From contig JAMKCF010000012.1 of assembly GCA_023634235.1 (NCBI GenBank), positions 16,129,884-16,193,883 of the forward strand: DNA of 64,000 bases. Direction: 5' to 3'. Both the position numbers and the translations under genes were made by a program. Positions 48,101 to 58,700 of this stretch are shown here, one piece after another. Within the stretch, counting starts at the first letter, position 1. Every line of letters starts with the position of its first letter. The DNA comes from Pisaster brevispinus (Eukaryota > Echinodermata > Asteroidea > Forcipulatida > Asteriidae). The notes under the pieces were generated by a model that saw only the letters and a program-made list of their open reading frames with translations, had not been told where the DNA came from and did not search any database.

Positions 48101-51100
48101 CACATTAGCCGAAAATCTGGAGCAGTTCTGTCCACGCAGGAAAAATAATCCGTAATCGGAATACACAATCTGAGAAACGTTTCATGCAGAAACATTTCTT
48201 ATATTGAAATGTTTTTGAATCCCTCTCTCTCCCTCTCTCTCTAAAACCACACTCCTTTGAAGGGAAATTGTTTCTCAAAATGTTTTACATTATCAACAGC
48301 TGCAGTGCTTCTTACTAAGTTCGTTTTTATTGTCATTATTTTTTGGAAGGACTAATCACCGAAGGTATACCCTCCCTTTAGCTGCAATAGAGTTCAGGAA
48401 ATTACAACAGTTAAAGACAGGATTGATTTAAGGTTTAAAAAAAACATCATCCTTTAATTTTAGTCTGAAAGCCTACTGACTATGAAGTTCACACTAGAAC
48501 CTTTATTTTGATGTGAAATCTTTCCCTCTGAAATGAAGTCGTATTCAAGAAAAAGGTGCAAACCTAAAAATTTGTTTTTTTTAATGCAACAGCCAACAAC
48601 CAAAATTAAGGAAAATGTGTTAAAATGCTGCAAAGTGCATGGTCTTTCCCTATTTTCTCCTGACTCACACAACGGGTTTAGCCCAATTTTTTCACAGGTT
48701 TGTTATTAAAGGTTGATCAGACAAAACATGAACACTGTCTCCGACTATTTTGTCAGCTCCACCAATCGTGTATAATACCTTCTAGACGAGGTGAGATGAG
48801 ATTATCCTGTCTGGATAATCCTACAAGATGAAATGAAATATACAGGTAGGTAACACAATACAGGAAACTGCCTGAGGCAGGAATAAGGCATTCAAAAAGG
48901 GAAACTTCCGTCAAGAATTTTCGGAAATTGTACAGTGGCAATCAATAAAATTGTCTCTGTGTCATATTTATATGCAATGCTTCAAAAGGGGGGGGGCGCG
49001 GTGAAGGAGGGGGGATAACGTGCTTCATGTACGCGTGACATAGCTACAGGCTACAAGTTGGCTGGATGTTTTGGGGGGATCTGTCTAAAGATCGTAGAAA
49101 GGGAAGTAGAAAGATCAAACTCGAGACGGACTCCAATCCCCGACAAAAGATGACTCCTACTCCAAGACAGGTAGCGTGCGACAGTCTGCGCAGAGCTACG
49201 TGTTTATCACTTCTCGTCTTTGTGAGGCCACCAAGATGAAAGGCGTATTGATTGCAACATCAGGGGGAAGCAGTACAGCGGCTGGGTTCGGCTTTAAGTG
49301 TGCTCATATAAATCAAAAGCGTTCAGTGACGCCAAAAAACATTTCAGGCAACACACACAGATCATAGCCTATAAAGTCATGAGTGGATTGTACTGACTGC
49401 AGGTAACCTGCTGAAAACCTCATCTAGATGTGATGCACTGCGTACGTACTTACACCATTTTTACAACGCAAGTGTTGTATTATGTCAATAAACCACACCA
49501 TTTGTTTAAATTCTGTTGAAGGGGAGTACAGGATACTTACTGAACACACACTGAAATAACTTCCAGAAAATTTAATGAAAGTTACATTTTATGTCACAGT
49601 TTGTGTCACACAAGCAGTACTTGAAAAAACTATTTAAAAAAATATATATATATCGCCTGTAACATCACAAGGTCAGATGGTCACTTCAAGGTGAGGGCTA
49701 CACTTTACTGATTTGGGCTGTCGACCCAAACCTTGTTGTCACCTACTCCTGGGGCTGAAACAGGGTTACCCCTTTCACAGTCTGTAAGGATGTAGGCATC
49801 GGGTATCACCCACTAGGAGCCTGGCTGGTAGAGCAGAGTGCACTACCTTCCCAACTTACTTTTTACAGAGCAATAAGTGCCTTGCTCAAGGGCATAAGTG
49901 TCGTGACCGGGATTCGAACCCACACTCTGCTGCTGACAACACCAGAGAGCTTGGGGTCCGGTGAACCATAGAGAAAGGACCTACTTTCTCTATCGGTGAA
50001 CTAGCCCGCTGGACAACGACACCCCACTAAGCATGTGTTGAGTAATGTTGCAACTACTCCCCTCAAAACAACAAGTAAAACGAGAGAAACGGAGAGATGG
50101 ACAATTACAAGCCCAGACAAATAATGAGTTTATCACCTGAACAAAAACCTCTATTTAAACCCGCCACATGGTGAGTTTAATCCCATCTTCGAGTGTGCAA
50201 AGTCCTGAACTCGCCCGTCACATCTTCATGGCCTAATACAATTGAATCCACCACCGCGTAGTGGAGTTCCTTTTGCTTGAGATTTAATTAGGCCAAAGCT
50301 TCGGTCATGCACACTGACTACTACATGTACAATGTACTATTCATTAATGTGTCATCAATAAACCATTCTCGCTGTCGTGTTAAAGGTATAATATATACAG
50401 GGTTTGGTAGTGCTGACAAAATAGTCGCAGACAGTGTTCATGCTTCATGTTTTTTGTGATCTATAAACTAGTCTCACTGTTGCTGGTAAAGGCATTAAAT
50501 ACAGGGTTTGGTAGTGCTGACAAAATAGTCGCAGACAGTGTTCATGTTTTGTGTGATCAACCATATGACATGAAATAACAAACCTGTAAAAATTTGGGCT
50601 GAGTCCCTTGTGTGAGTCAGGAGAAAATAGTAAAAAAAACATGCACAATTTTCCAGCATTTTTTCTTAATTTTGGTTGTAACAAACGATATTAGCTGATT
50701 TTATAGGTTTACAGATACAGTTTTCTCAAATAATGACTTCATTTCAGAGGAAAATATTTTTAACAAAATTCTTTTTTACAAATTCTACACGCAGTATGAA
50801 CTTCATTATCAGTTTAGCTTTCTGACTAAAATTAAACAACGTTTTTTTTATCCTTACAAATCCTGCATACACACTGGTATAGGATAGGCTGTACCTTGAA
50901 AGGGTGGGTAGAGACATGGTTTTAAATATGGCAGGCATGGACTACATTGAATGCCTCTGTTGTCCCTTTGTTGGCCTTGGTGCCCCCTTCAAAATGTAGC
51001 CAGAGATATTTTTTATTAAGCTACATGTCATGCCTTTTGCAGACTGAAATCGGACTTTACCCTTCAAACATGCACTTCAGGGCATGTCATGGTTTTATCT

Positions 51101-53612
51101 ACATATATTTAGTATGCAGTTATAGAAGAATAGGCCTACATGACCTTTGGCCTCGAATTTCAATCTTTAGCCTATATGACAAGACCTTTGTCCCCCCCCC
51201 CAACAAGACAGTCATAATCAAGTCTAGATCATTTTAAAGGAGTAAACACAAAATCCAACAAACGAGGCTCAATCTTCTGATGATGGTTCCTTGTCCTTCA
51301 CACTTATTTTGATAGGCTTAAAAACAGGTTACCTGTGAGAATTACACACAACGCAGTGGCATGGTACACAAGGATGAAATTCCTATACCATACCCGATAT
51401 GTGGCAGAGGGTGCCCCCCCCCCAAAAAAAAATAAATAAATAAATACAAAAATAGAAACAAAATATGATCCCACACTTTAACACACTGTAGAAGTACCCC
51501 CCTAAAATTCTCTAAAGAATTTCTGAGATTCTCAGAACACAAATGAGACACAATAGACCCCTTGCATTGGCCGCCATCTTTGATGTCAAACAATGGAAAC
51601 GTGACTCTCAGCCAATGATAGCCTTTCACGCGTGCACGTTTCATCAGCGATGGCGGCCGATGCAAGAGTCTATAGGGGGGGGGGGGGGAGGAGACACCAT
51701 GCCACATATCGACGAACTAGACAGAAATTCCTGAGAGATTCTGGCTTGGTATATTTAGGTAATACTGGTTACTGGTTAATTACTAGTAGGTAGTGAGTGA
51801 AATCAGTCACCTGTTTAAAACCAGTAAACCGTTCACATTGCTCCCAGTTGGCAATCCTCGCAGAAAGTTAATCGGGGACTTGAACTCGTTTATTCCTGGA
51901 AGCCCAAGATAAGAGAGTGCAACAATTTCCCAAGAGCCATTATTATTTCTAGTAGTAGTAGGCCTAGTAGCAGTAATCGCTGCAAAATTACACGAACACT
52001 CCTCCTGCCTGGTCCCTGTTTCAATTAGGTTACCCTGATTGCTCTAGTGTGTGTAGGAACACCTCCGATCAGGCACCTCCTACATGTACATGTATTGGCC
52101 CTCTTTTGTTTGTACTTTTTAACTTTTGGGCAACAGCTCCCATTGGTTTTGTAAAAACTGGGGACCTCAACTCAACTGGGGAGTGGGGACCATATTGTCC
52201 TCTTTTGTTGTAGGTCCCCAGTTTGAATGTGGATACCTACCCACACACACACACACAAAGGAGACAAACAAATGGGCTAGGCCTACAGAATTCATGAAAT
52301 GAAAATTATACGTGGGCACATAGTCATTTTAGCGTGTAGCATGCAAGTCACTTGCAAGTGGTAAATGAGTACAATCCAATTTAACCTTAAACATGTATTG
52401 GTATAGCGGCTGTCGGCATTCTACAATCTACATTGTCTGGTGATATCTTTAAAGGTACGGTCATACTTTTGATCATGACCCCGAAAAATTGTGTGATTTT
52501 TATCTGAAAGCTTACTTATTAAAAAGATGGTAGTAGCAAGCCTCCTGAGAAATTATTTCGTCGGATGTGTGAAACCTGGGGAATTTGGGCACTATTGGTC
52601 ATCGAAGTTGAAAGAAAATAATGAAAGAAAAAAAGAAAGAAAAAAAACGCCCTTGTTGCATAGAACTGTGTGGTTTCAGATACCTGCTGAGAAAGGCTTC
52701 ATATACCAGATTCAAATTTTTTTGGGAAAAAAAACACCTCTCCAAAGGTTTTTGTTTCTAACAATGTTTTATAACATCAACAGCTCTCCAGTGCTCTTCA
52801 TCAAGTGAGTTCTTATACTGTCATTAATTTTTGGAGTAATTCTGAAAGATATAGGTCTATACTCTCAGTTTTAAAGAATACAAAGTTGCTCACAGATTGA
52901 CACATTTATTGTAACCAGGCCTGATACTTATGTTTATTATTTAGAAGGGGCAATAATTTTTATCAAATTTAATCTGAAAATCAACAGGATAAAAAAAAAA
53001 AAATTGAAATAAAGTCCAACGTTCATCAAGAGGTGAAAAAAAAGTTTTTATGGAGGATTTGTACTGCTTGCCAGGTACTAAACTAGCCCTGGTAGAACGC
53101 CAGTCTCCGTTGCACTGCTGCACTGACAACCTGGGCAAGCTTGGGAAATTCCTGTATCCAGCCACCACTTTTTCACTCATTAGTCATTGATTGTTACTAA
53201 AAGCAATCACATATTTTGATTAACTAATCACTATTTTAATTCATATGAATGAAGAACTGGTGGTTGGACACGGAAATGTTTCCCATACTTGATAAATACA
53301 ACCACAAAAATAAACACTAGTCTAATTAATATAGACTGATTCCTTTTTAGCTCTTTTTTGGTCCAACTAAAATTTCTTTCAGAATTAAAAACATCATTTT
53401 ATTTTTACCCCTATCTATAAATTTGCTGATCCTGTTTTTCCTTAAAACTTTAAAACCATCAAAAAGTAAAAATATTATTCACCATCTTCGTCTTCTTCAA
53501 CCACGGTAGCTTCTTCCACCACGACTTTGGCACTAGTATCCGTCTCCATCTCCACAACAGGGTCCGTCGTTAGCGAAGGGGTAGTCAATGTAGAACAATC
53601 TGCTGCAGCCAT
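38887..53612 (-). CDS. ADISSP: C20orf27/ADISSP homologue, 5' part (two exons)
   Basis: Partial gene. Exon 1 (53483-53612) ends GAT G before GTGAAT. Exon 2 (38887-39138) starts after CTGAAG, so the split codon reads GAT (Asp44) and the frame is kept across a 14.3 kb intron. Exon 2 carries the family signature RVHFPEDVHDP and then NLGFLQSSHRYRASFSV, comparable to the VHF...LHD and VGFL..LHRYE..F blocks of human C20orf27. Residues 1-43 are poorly conserved and end in an acidic patch. I see no signal peptide. The human protein (about 174 residues) has been described as an adipose-secreted signalling protein and also as binding protein phosphatase 1; a role here is unknown. The downstream exons were not found, so about 128 residues are visible. 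Confidence 0.85.
39669..39955 (+). repeat. tRNA-Ala(TGC)-like SINE with (CAAA)n tail
   Basis: Head CCAGTGGTTAGAGTGC (A box), anticodon arm TGA-CTTGCAA-TCA with TGC in position, B box GGTTCGAATCC, then body GTAGTTACTGAATCACAATT and GGGAGTTTGCCAAGTTCCCT, ending in CAAA repeats. It lies in the ADISSP intron. Confidence 0.8.
40795..40925 (-). mobile_element. short retro-element, hammerhead-like signature (reverse)
   Basis: Inverted it reads CATTTAGCCTTCGAGAAAGA, GACTCTGCTTCAAGGGTCG, GAAACAGCAGGCC, ATACCATAGGTCC and ends GCTAGTACTATTTTTCTC. It keeps more of the 5' part than the 30926 copy. Confidence 0.6.
41355..41455 (-). repeat. tRNA-Asn-like SINE, reverse copy
   Basis: GGCGTTGAACAAAGAAAAC, then GGATTTGAACTAATGACCTC (inverse B box) and GGCGGTCTCCCTATTT (inverse of the 5' leader). 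Same family as 54650. Confidence 0.55.
42105..42191 (-). mobile_element. TTAA-MITE fragment, reverse
   Basis: Reading inverted, AGGGCAGAGTATACCTGTGG and CAAAGACCATAC match the first 90 bp of the family. Confidence 0.5.
43055..43250 (+). repeat. SINE body fragment
   Basis: CCAGCTAGGCTCCTAGTGG, GATACCCATGCCTACATC, CCCTAGGAGTAGGTGGCATC and GTGTTAGCCCTCACCTTGAA correspond to the inverted body at 49683-49846. Confidence 0.6.
44180..44359. mobile_element. TAGACC MITE in ADISSP intron 1
   Basis: ATAGACCATTATCATGCTGC to CACCATGATACAGGTCTAT, clearer inverted ends than 38661-38839. Fragments of the right end also occur near 23050 and 60030. Confidence 0.7.
46858..47320 (+). repeat. tRNA-Asn-like SINE, interrupted
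   Basis: It begins GGGAGACCGCC. The tRNA-like head resumes after the insertion with GGAGCGCCGGCACATTAATC (ATT anticodon position) and a B-box-like GGTTACAATCC. It ends in the TTTCTTTGATCAACCC body also seen at 54650. Confidence 0.65.
46896..47240. mobile_element. CAGGGCTCGAAATT-type element nested in a SINE
   Basis: 345 bp, from CAGAGCTCGAATTT to AAATTCAAGCCCTG, flanked by exact TTGGT (46891-46895 and 47241-47245). It splits a tRNA-Asn-like SINE between its A-box region and its anticodon region. The 5-bp duplication with CAGGG-type ends suggests the hAT5-like group (inference). Confidence 0.8.
47969..48377 (+). mobile_element. TTAA-MITE, full copy
   Basis: Preceded by TTAA (47965-47968). 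It starts AGCAAAGTATACCTTTGG and ends CACCGAAGGTATACCCTCCC followed by TTTAG. 409 bp. Internal ACATTTCTTATATTGAAATG palindrome region. Confidence 0.7.
49683..50024 (-). repeat. tRNA-Leu-like SINE, reverse, long body
   Basis: Inverted head GTGTCGTTGTCCAGCGGGCT, B box GGGTTCGAATCCCGGTC, CTTATGCCCTTGAGCAAGGC, then body TAGTGGGTGATACCCGATGC. The body matches 43055-43250 in the opposite orientation. Confidence 0.7.
50358..50558. repeat. tandem duplication, ~100-bp unit
   Basis: ATAAAC(C/T)A.TCTC.CTGT opens both units (50358 and 50462). ACAGGGTTTGGTAGTGCTGA and CAAAATAGTCGCAGACAGTG are identical in both. Part of the second continues into a diverged TTAA-MITE-like segment. Confidence 0.7.
51405..51715. 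repeat. poly-C/(AAAT)n repeat with nested MITE
   Basis: GGTGCCCCCCCCC, an AAATAAATAAAT tract and CTCTAAAGAATTTCTGAGAT also occur at 24885-25060. The MITE at 51553-51674 lies inside. Confidence 0.45.
51553..51674. mobile_element. CCTTGCAT MITE with two YY1-like motifs
   Basis: ATAGACCCCTTGCATTGG to CCGATGCAAGAGTCTAT, with GGCCGCCATCTTTGATG on the left and CGATGGCGGCC on the right. It is inserted in a poly-C/AAATAAAT repeat also seen at 24885-25060. Confidence 0.65.
52453..52870 (+). mobile_element. TTAA-MITE, full but diverged copy
   Basis: TTAA at 52449-52452 and 52871-52874. It starts AGGTACGGTCATACTTTTG. The internal ACGCCCTTGTTGCATAG matches 14106. One palindrome arm (GAGAAAGGCTTCAT) survives. 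Confidence 0.7.
53483..53612 (-). CDS. ADISSP: ADISSP homologue exon 1
   Basis: 130 nt, residues 1-43 plus the first base of residue 44. The start MAAADCSTLTTPS lies in a good context (CCAACCATGGCT). The C-terminal part is acidic (VVEEDED). The donor GTGAAT is weak but gives the phase needed by exon 2. If unspliced, the frame stops two codons later. Confidence 0.75.
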
Positions 53613-54182
53613 GGTTGGTTTGGTGGTGGTCCAGTAACTCACAAAATATTGCGTTATTTATAACCACAACGTTTCTAGAATGAGCTCTGGAGGTAGGGTA
53701 CCCAAGTGAAGTTTTTGTTCTTTGGTGAGGTTCGCTTGTCACGTTGGATCAAATAATTATTCAAAAATAAGAGGCGGTATAACTAACTTTCCAAGTTCCA
53801 AAAATCCGGCATGAACTGAGCAAAGTTACTGCTGAAAGACCAACCTCCTACAATTGACTCGATCGAGCAAGTCTCTGCAGCACATTTATTTTGCACATCA
53901 AGCGCCTGCAAAGTCGAGACTGGTACCCAATTCATTTGCAGGTGCAAATTAGTATAGTGACGTCAAGGACCTCCAGTTTTCTGTCTTGTTTTGGATTTTT
54001 GTTCATGCAGAAAAAGCGCCCTCTGTTGAAAAAAATGGCGCAAACTTTCTCACTTTTCGTTAGATTTTCTCATTAATGTTTGGTAGGTGAGAATAATTAT
54101 GAAGATACAAGGTGCCAAGACATCCTTTAATAGATGTCTCCTTGTTCACAACAGATACAATCAAATATTCAAAGCAATTTGG
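53613..54182 (-). other. 5' flank of ADISSP homologue
   Basis: Probable promoter region. It contains the CRE at 53958, a GCGCCCTCT motif at 54016-54024 and AAAATGGCG near 54034. No TATA box in an obvious position. Confidence 0.4.
53958..53965. promoter_or_regulatory. CRE motif TGACGTCA upstream of ADISSP homologue
   Basis: A perfect palindromic cAMP-response element about 346 bp upstream of the ADISSP start codon. A second copy at 5516-5523 lies inside a MITE, so chance occurrence is possible. Confidence 0.3.
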
Positions 54183-54516
54183 GGTTGAACAAAGACAAAC
54201 TGACTGGGAGGGAATTTAACTAACAACCTCCGGATTAACCAGTAGTCCGCCGGCCAAAATGCCAGTTATAACACCCGAGGACCAGTCAAAATTCTCACCA
54301 ATTGGTCCGGCCTGGCTAGTTCAGTATTGGAAAGCATCCCTATTTCATTTAAAATTATGAACTATTGAAAAAGCTGATGGACTAGTGAAATTACATGCTA
54401 ACTGGTCCGGTTGGCCAGTCAATAAAAAAGTTAAGGGCAAACCCTGTTAATGTGCCGGCACTTTACCAACTGAGCTATCTAGCCCTTGGTTGGGGGTCTC
54501 CCTAATTAAAAATGTT
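54183..54516 (-). repeat. tRNA-Asn-like SINE interrupted by an insertion
   Basis: Reverse copy: body GTTGAACAAAGACAAACTG, degenerate B box, then 54239-54446 interrupts, and the head resumes with GTGCCGGCACTTTACC and GAGCTATCTAGCCC. TTAA lies on both sides of the insert. Confidence 0.6.
54239..54446. mobile_element. insertion with GGGCAAACCCTG end, nested in SINE
   Basis: About 208 bp flanked by TTAA (54235-54238 and 54447-54450). The right end TTAAGGGCAAACCCTG and the internal TGGCTAGTTCAGT match 6020-6220 and, inverted, 18430-18605. The exact left boundary is uncertain. Confidence 0.5.
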
Positions 54517-54649
54517 TAAAAAAAACTAAAAACTTCATTGTCAATGTTTGAGAAATTTGATTCATACATCAAATGTTGATTCACAACATTAACCACAACG
54601 AAAACCGACTGGGTAAATTTAAAAAAATATTTTTTGGTTGAGCATATTT

Positions 54650-54770
54650 GGAGACCGCCAATACAGGGCTAGATAGCTCAGTTGGTAGAGCGCCGACATA
54701 TTACTCCAGAGGTCTCAGGTTCAAGTCCCGCTCTATTAAATTTGTCTTTGTTCAGTCCAAAATTATTTTA
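54650..54770 (+). repeat. tRNA-Asn-like SINE head, intact
   Basis: A box TAGCTCAGTTGG (54674-54685) and B box GGTTCAAGTCC (54718-54728) with the expected spacing, preceded by GGAGACCGCC. The body (TTTGTCTTTGTTCAGTCC) follows, so this is a SINE rather than a functional tRNA gene. Confidence 0.7.
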
Positions 54771-54948
54771 AAACAGTTTGTATCGAGTATGTAATGTGAT
54801 GCAATCTTGTCTTTACTAGAATGCTCTGGAGCAGGACAAATGTCAAACACTTTTAAAATTTTAACTGAACAAATAAACCACAAACTGGTTGGCCCTAGAG
54901 TGGAACAGACTATTAAACTCAAAACAAAAGATTCTGGTAATTATGTCA

Positions 54949-54954
54949 TTTATT
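54949..54954 (-). other. candidate polyadenylation signal of MAK16
   Basis: AATAAA on the minus strand, about 590 nt beyond the MAK16 stop, followed by a T/G-rich stretch. If used, the 3' UTR would contain the hairpin at 55136-55222 and the G/C-rich repeat near 55250. Confidence 0.35.
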
Positions 54955-55135
54955 CATAACATGTTATTTACAATTTCCATTGTTCCAAAGAGGTAAACAT
55001 GACAAGTAAATATCGTGAATAATGTTCTGCTTAAGTCTCAAAACACCTCAATTTGTCACTATTTGAAAATTGGCATTTCTGACGCCAATTCATCCTGGCC
55101 AACATGTACATGATGGAGGTAGGTGCCCCTGTCTC

Positions 55136-55222
55136 TGTTGAGTGGTGATAACCTGTACAAGTTTCAAACTTGCCTGGGGCAAGTTTTAAACTTGTACAGG
55201 TTTGAAGTCTCTGCACTCAACA
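55136..55222. repeat. near-perfect hairpin in MAK16 3' flank
   Basis: Inner arms 55152-55174 and 55178-55200 are 23 bp with one mismatch and a 3-nt loop. Outer arms TGTTGAGTG (55136-55144) and CACTCAACA (55214-55222) add a perfect 9-bp stem. It could be a small MITE or a structured 3' UTR element. The 3-nt loop is short for a microRNA precursor. Confidence 0.7.
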
Positions 55223-55542
55223 TATCTAACATTTCCTGTGGCGTAACCAGATCGAGGGGGGGGGGGAGGCAGGGAGGCATACCCCCCCCCTGCTCAGAAC
55301 CTTTGCCCCCCGAATGAGATCAGAACAAAAAAATCCACAAATGAATGGCTTCATACATTGAATAGCCCCCAAATTAAGTCTTCGCTCCTGCTTGCCCTCC
55401 CCCCACCCCAAAAAAAGAAAAGAAAGAAAAAAAGAACGAAAGGAAAACGTCTGGTCTGTCAATTCTCTATTCCATCAATAGCTGTTGTTTTTGTTGTTTA
55501 AACTTTTGACAATAGTAAGAAAGAATATTTGAAAATCCACTT

Positions 55543-55719
55543 TTAGCCCGTTGTGACTTTCTGTTTCGACGTAGAGGGTTGGTCCGTCTCCTGCTCGTAC
55601 TCAATCTCGACGTGCGCTCTCTTTCTTCGGAGGGTCCTCTTTGTCTTCTCATCATCATCAGAGGAGGTGCTGCTGTCCTCATCGCTGTCCCCTCCCTCTG
55701 CTCCAAGTCTGTCCATATC
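55543..55719 (-). CDS. MAK16: MAK16 exon 7 (terminal)
   Basis: 177 nt, residues 234-291 and stop TAA. It begins [16 protein letters not shown] and contains [13 protein letters not shown], which matches the conserved C-terminus of animal MAK16 and confirms that this is the last coding exon. Confidence 0.93.
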   Translation of the reverse strand, partial: DMDRLGAEGGDSDEDSSTSSDDDEKTKRTLRRKRAHVEIEYEQETDQPSTSKQKVTTG

Positions 55720-58700
55720 CTGAAATACGAAATGACAGATATAAAATTAATAGGTTTGTGGAATACATTGCAGCCAGGATTAGTAATATGGGTTTGATAA
55801 TTATAAAACAGTGTTAGAAATGACACCCTTTGAAGTCATGTAGTTTTAGAGAAAGAGGTAATTTTCCACCAAAACAATTTGAACCTGAGAAAGGCTTCAG
55901 GCATAATGGTCATGTGTCTTGCTTAAGGACCCAAGTGTCTAGACTGGGACTCGAACCCAAACACTGCTGATTAGACAGACCAGAGCTCGAGTACGGTTCG
56001 CTTGACTGCTAGGCCCCGACACGCCACATTAAACTCTTTCTGTTTTGTCTGAGGGTCTTACGTCCTACGACTAGTGGACCATCTTCCTGGGCAAAAAGGT
56101 GACTGAAGGATAAACTTCCTTATATCCACCTTCAACGATGCAATTTGGCAAGAACCCAGTCTTGACACTTGTGTCCATAAGCAAGGCACTTAGCATTACT
56201 GCTTCGTCCTTCGCACAGTCCTGTGTGTTGTGTAATGCAAGTTAAAAGAACCCATCACACTTATCGTGAAAGAGAAGGGGTTTGCCTCGGTGTTTCTGGC
56301 ATGGTCTGGCAGCAATATGCGCCACCTCACCTGGTATACCATACAAGGTTTGTATTATGGTCTCATAAAATCATTAACAAGCTCCACCAAATTTGATATT
56401 TCAGCGACAGGAGTGTCATTTCTGACAGACATGTTGCATTATAAATTTTTATAGATTTTATAATTATCCTAGCAAACAACACTTACCTCAAAATCACTCA
56501 GATCACTCTCATCAAAATCTTCATCTGCCACATACTCAACTTCCTCCTCTCCCTCATCCTGAAAGGAAACAAGGAGAATTGTTGAAAAATTCATAGACTG
56601 AGCGTTCTCCCTCTGCGGTTGTCAGTCAGCTGGCCAATTGCCAGTTAGCCAGTTGATGCAGGATGTCGTGTGAACACGTCCATATTTTTTCCCGCTAGAA
56701 TTTGGGTGACGTGCATTTTGTATTTTTGTGTCACATCTGATGACCGCAACAAAGGCAACCCAAACTTTCCACTACAGAGCGTGGTCAGACCGTGCACTCC
56801 CAGTGCAAACATTTCGTTTCACCTGCACAAAAAAGGGACACAAGTGCCACAACGGGGACTCGAACCCACATTCTGCTGATCAGAAACACCACAGCTTGAG
56901 TTCGGTGCTCTTGACCATTACGCTTTGACACGCTAAAGCATGGAGCAAGAAAAGTGATCAGCCTAGAAGTTGATATTTAATAAGCAAGGATCAAGAAATG
57001 CTATTTTTTGATGATTTGCAAAACTTTCACACAGATGAAAAAGTCTACAAAAAAGCATTTGTGTGCTTCAAGACGACTTGTACTGCATGGCTATGAATAA
57101 TGCTTCGGGCTATATACTTTTATTTTAGTATATTTTGGCTATTTTTTAATATCACAAGGCAAATAGAAGAATAGATAAGAATATAAAATTGTGTGTCACA
57201 GTGTGTTATCGGCGAGCGGTTTACTGCATCGGACTCAAGTTCTAATGGCTGAATCATTGGAGCGTGGGTTCGGGTCCCAATCATGACACTTGTGTTCTTG
57301 AGCAAGGCACTTTTAACCATAATTGCTTCTCTTAACCCAGGTGTATAAATGGGAACCTGAGAGGGCTGAGACAGTATTGTGTTTGATTAATCCCTGAGCT
57401 TCAGAGAAAGTATTAGAGGAATGCTCGATGAACAGGGATGTTGTAAAGTGTCTTGATCTAGCTACAAGGATATGTGCGCTATATAAGAACCAATTATTAC
57501 TACTATTATTTTAAAAAGTTTTTATTCAAGTAAATATTTGTTGCTGACCTCCTCCTCTTCTTCCTCTTCTCTTTCATCCTCATCATCTTTCTCTTCATCT
57601 TCCTCTTCCAAAGCTCTGTCAAAAGCAGTCACTGGGAAGTTGTAGATGTCGCCGTACTGTAAGAAAAAAACACAACAACATGAAAAAAAAGACACCTGTA
57701 ATCCGAGCTGTGACCTATTTGTCAGAGCAGGGGGTCGATTTCAAAAAGAGCTAAGACCGCGTATCAATCTCAGTTGCTTAGCAAAGTGTGACGTTATGAT
57801 ACAAGTAACAGTGATATTGACAACTCATCTTCAGACAAATCTTAGTGCTTTGTGAAATCGAGCCCTGGGCCTAACAGAGCTGCTTAAGCAGTAAATATTG
57901 CTTAAAAATGTTCTGCTTAGCAGAAATGAGTAGGACACCAGTCACAAATGGTGCATGTGACTTGGTGTTTTTGGCCAGTACCCTTGATCTGGTAAGCATA
58001 ATTTGGTTGTTCTTAGCTACTTTTTGTGCTTAAGCAGCTCTATGAAATTGGGCCCATATCACAAAGCACTAAGGCTCATCTTAATAAAGTAATAAAGAAT
58101 TATCAGTAGATTAAATATTGTAATTAAAGTCAGTACCTGCCCTTTCACGAGGGCTGCATGCGCGCCTAAGTGCATGCACGCATTTATCTTAGAAAATCAT
58201 ATTTTGCTTTGGAATGAACATAATAATAAAGAAAAGCGATAAATACGATAACTTGTGGAACAGGAGATCAGGCTGGTCGGGCCAGTGGATGAAAGGATGG
58301 TTGTGTCTTTCTGCTTTATGCTCTTACTGTTCTTTAATTATTACTAATAACTTGGGGTTGAACAAAGAAATACTGACTAGAGCGGGATTTGAACCAACAA
58401 CCCTCCGATTTAACATGCTGGCGCTCTACAAACTGAGCAATCTAGCTCTATAGTGGCGGTCTTCCTATTTTGACGATATATTTGTTTGGGTCAGAGGCCA
58501 TACACCCTTTAACTGCTGTATAGCCAGGGATCACACCAAAGTTTACGATACAACCTGGGAAGAGGCAGCAGAGGGATCACCTTAAGGGGATGCGACTTTG
58601 ACTTGATATTAATAATAATGTATGCAAATCTTACAGTTCCTTTCTTCAGTCGTTCCAGAAGTTCCTTCTCGATGGCGTTGTCAAGCCTTGCAGCTATCAA

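Larger units (their letters stand above)
39139..53482 (-). other. ADISSP homologue intron 1
   Basis: 14.3 kb between the two recognised exons. No other coding exon was recognised. It holds SINEs (39669, 41355, 43055, 46858, 49683), MITEs (42105, 44180, 46896, 47969, 51553, 52453), a retro-element (40795) and a tandem duplication (50358). The rest, including 41456-43054, 44360-46857 and 48378-49682, shows nothing I can name. Confidence 0.75.

Noticed and set aside
54666..54736. Possible functional tRNA gene
   Set aside because: A and B boxes are good, but the SINE leader and body are attached and the acceptor stem is imperfect.
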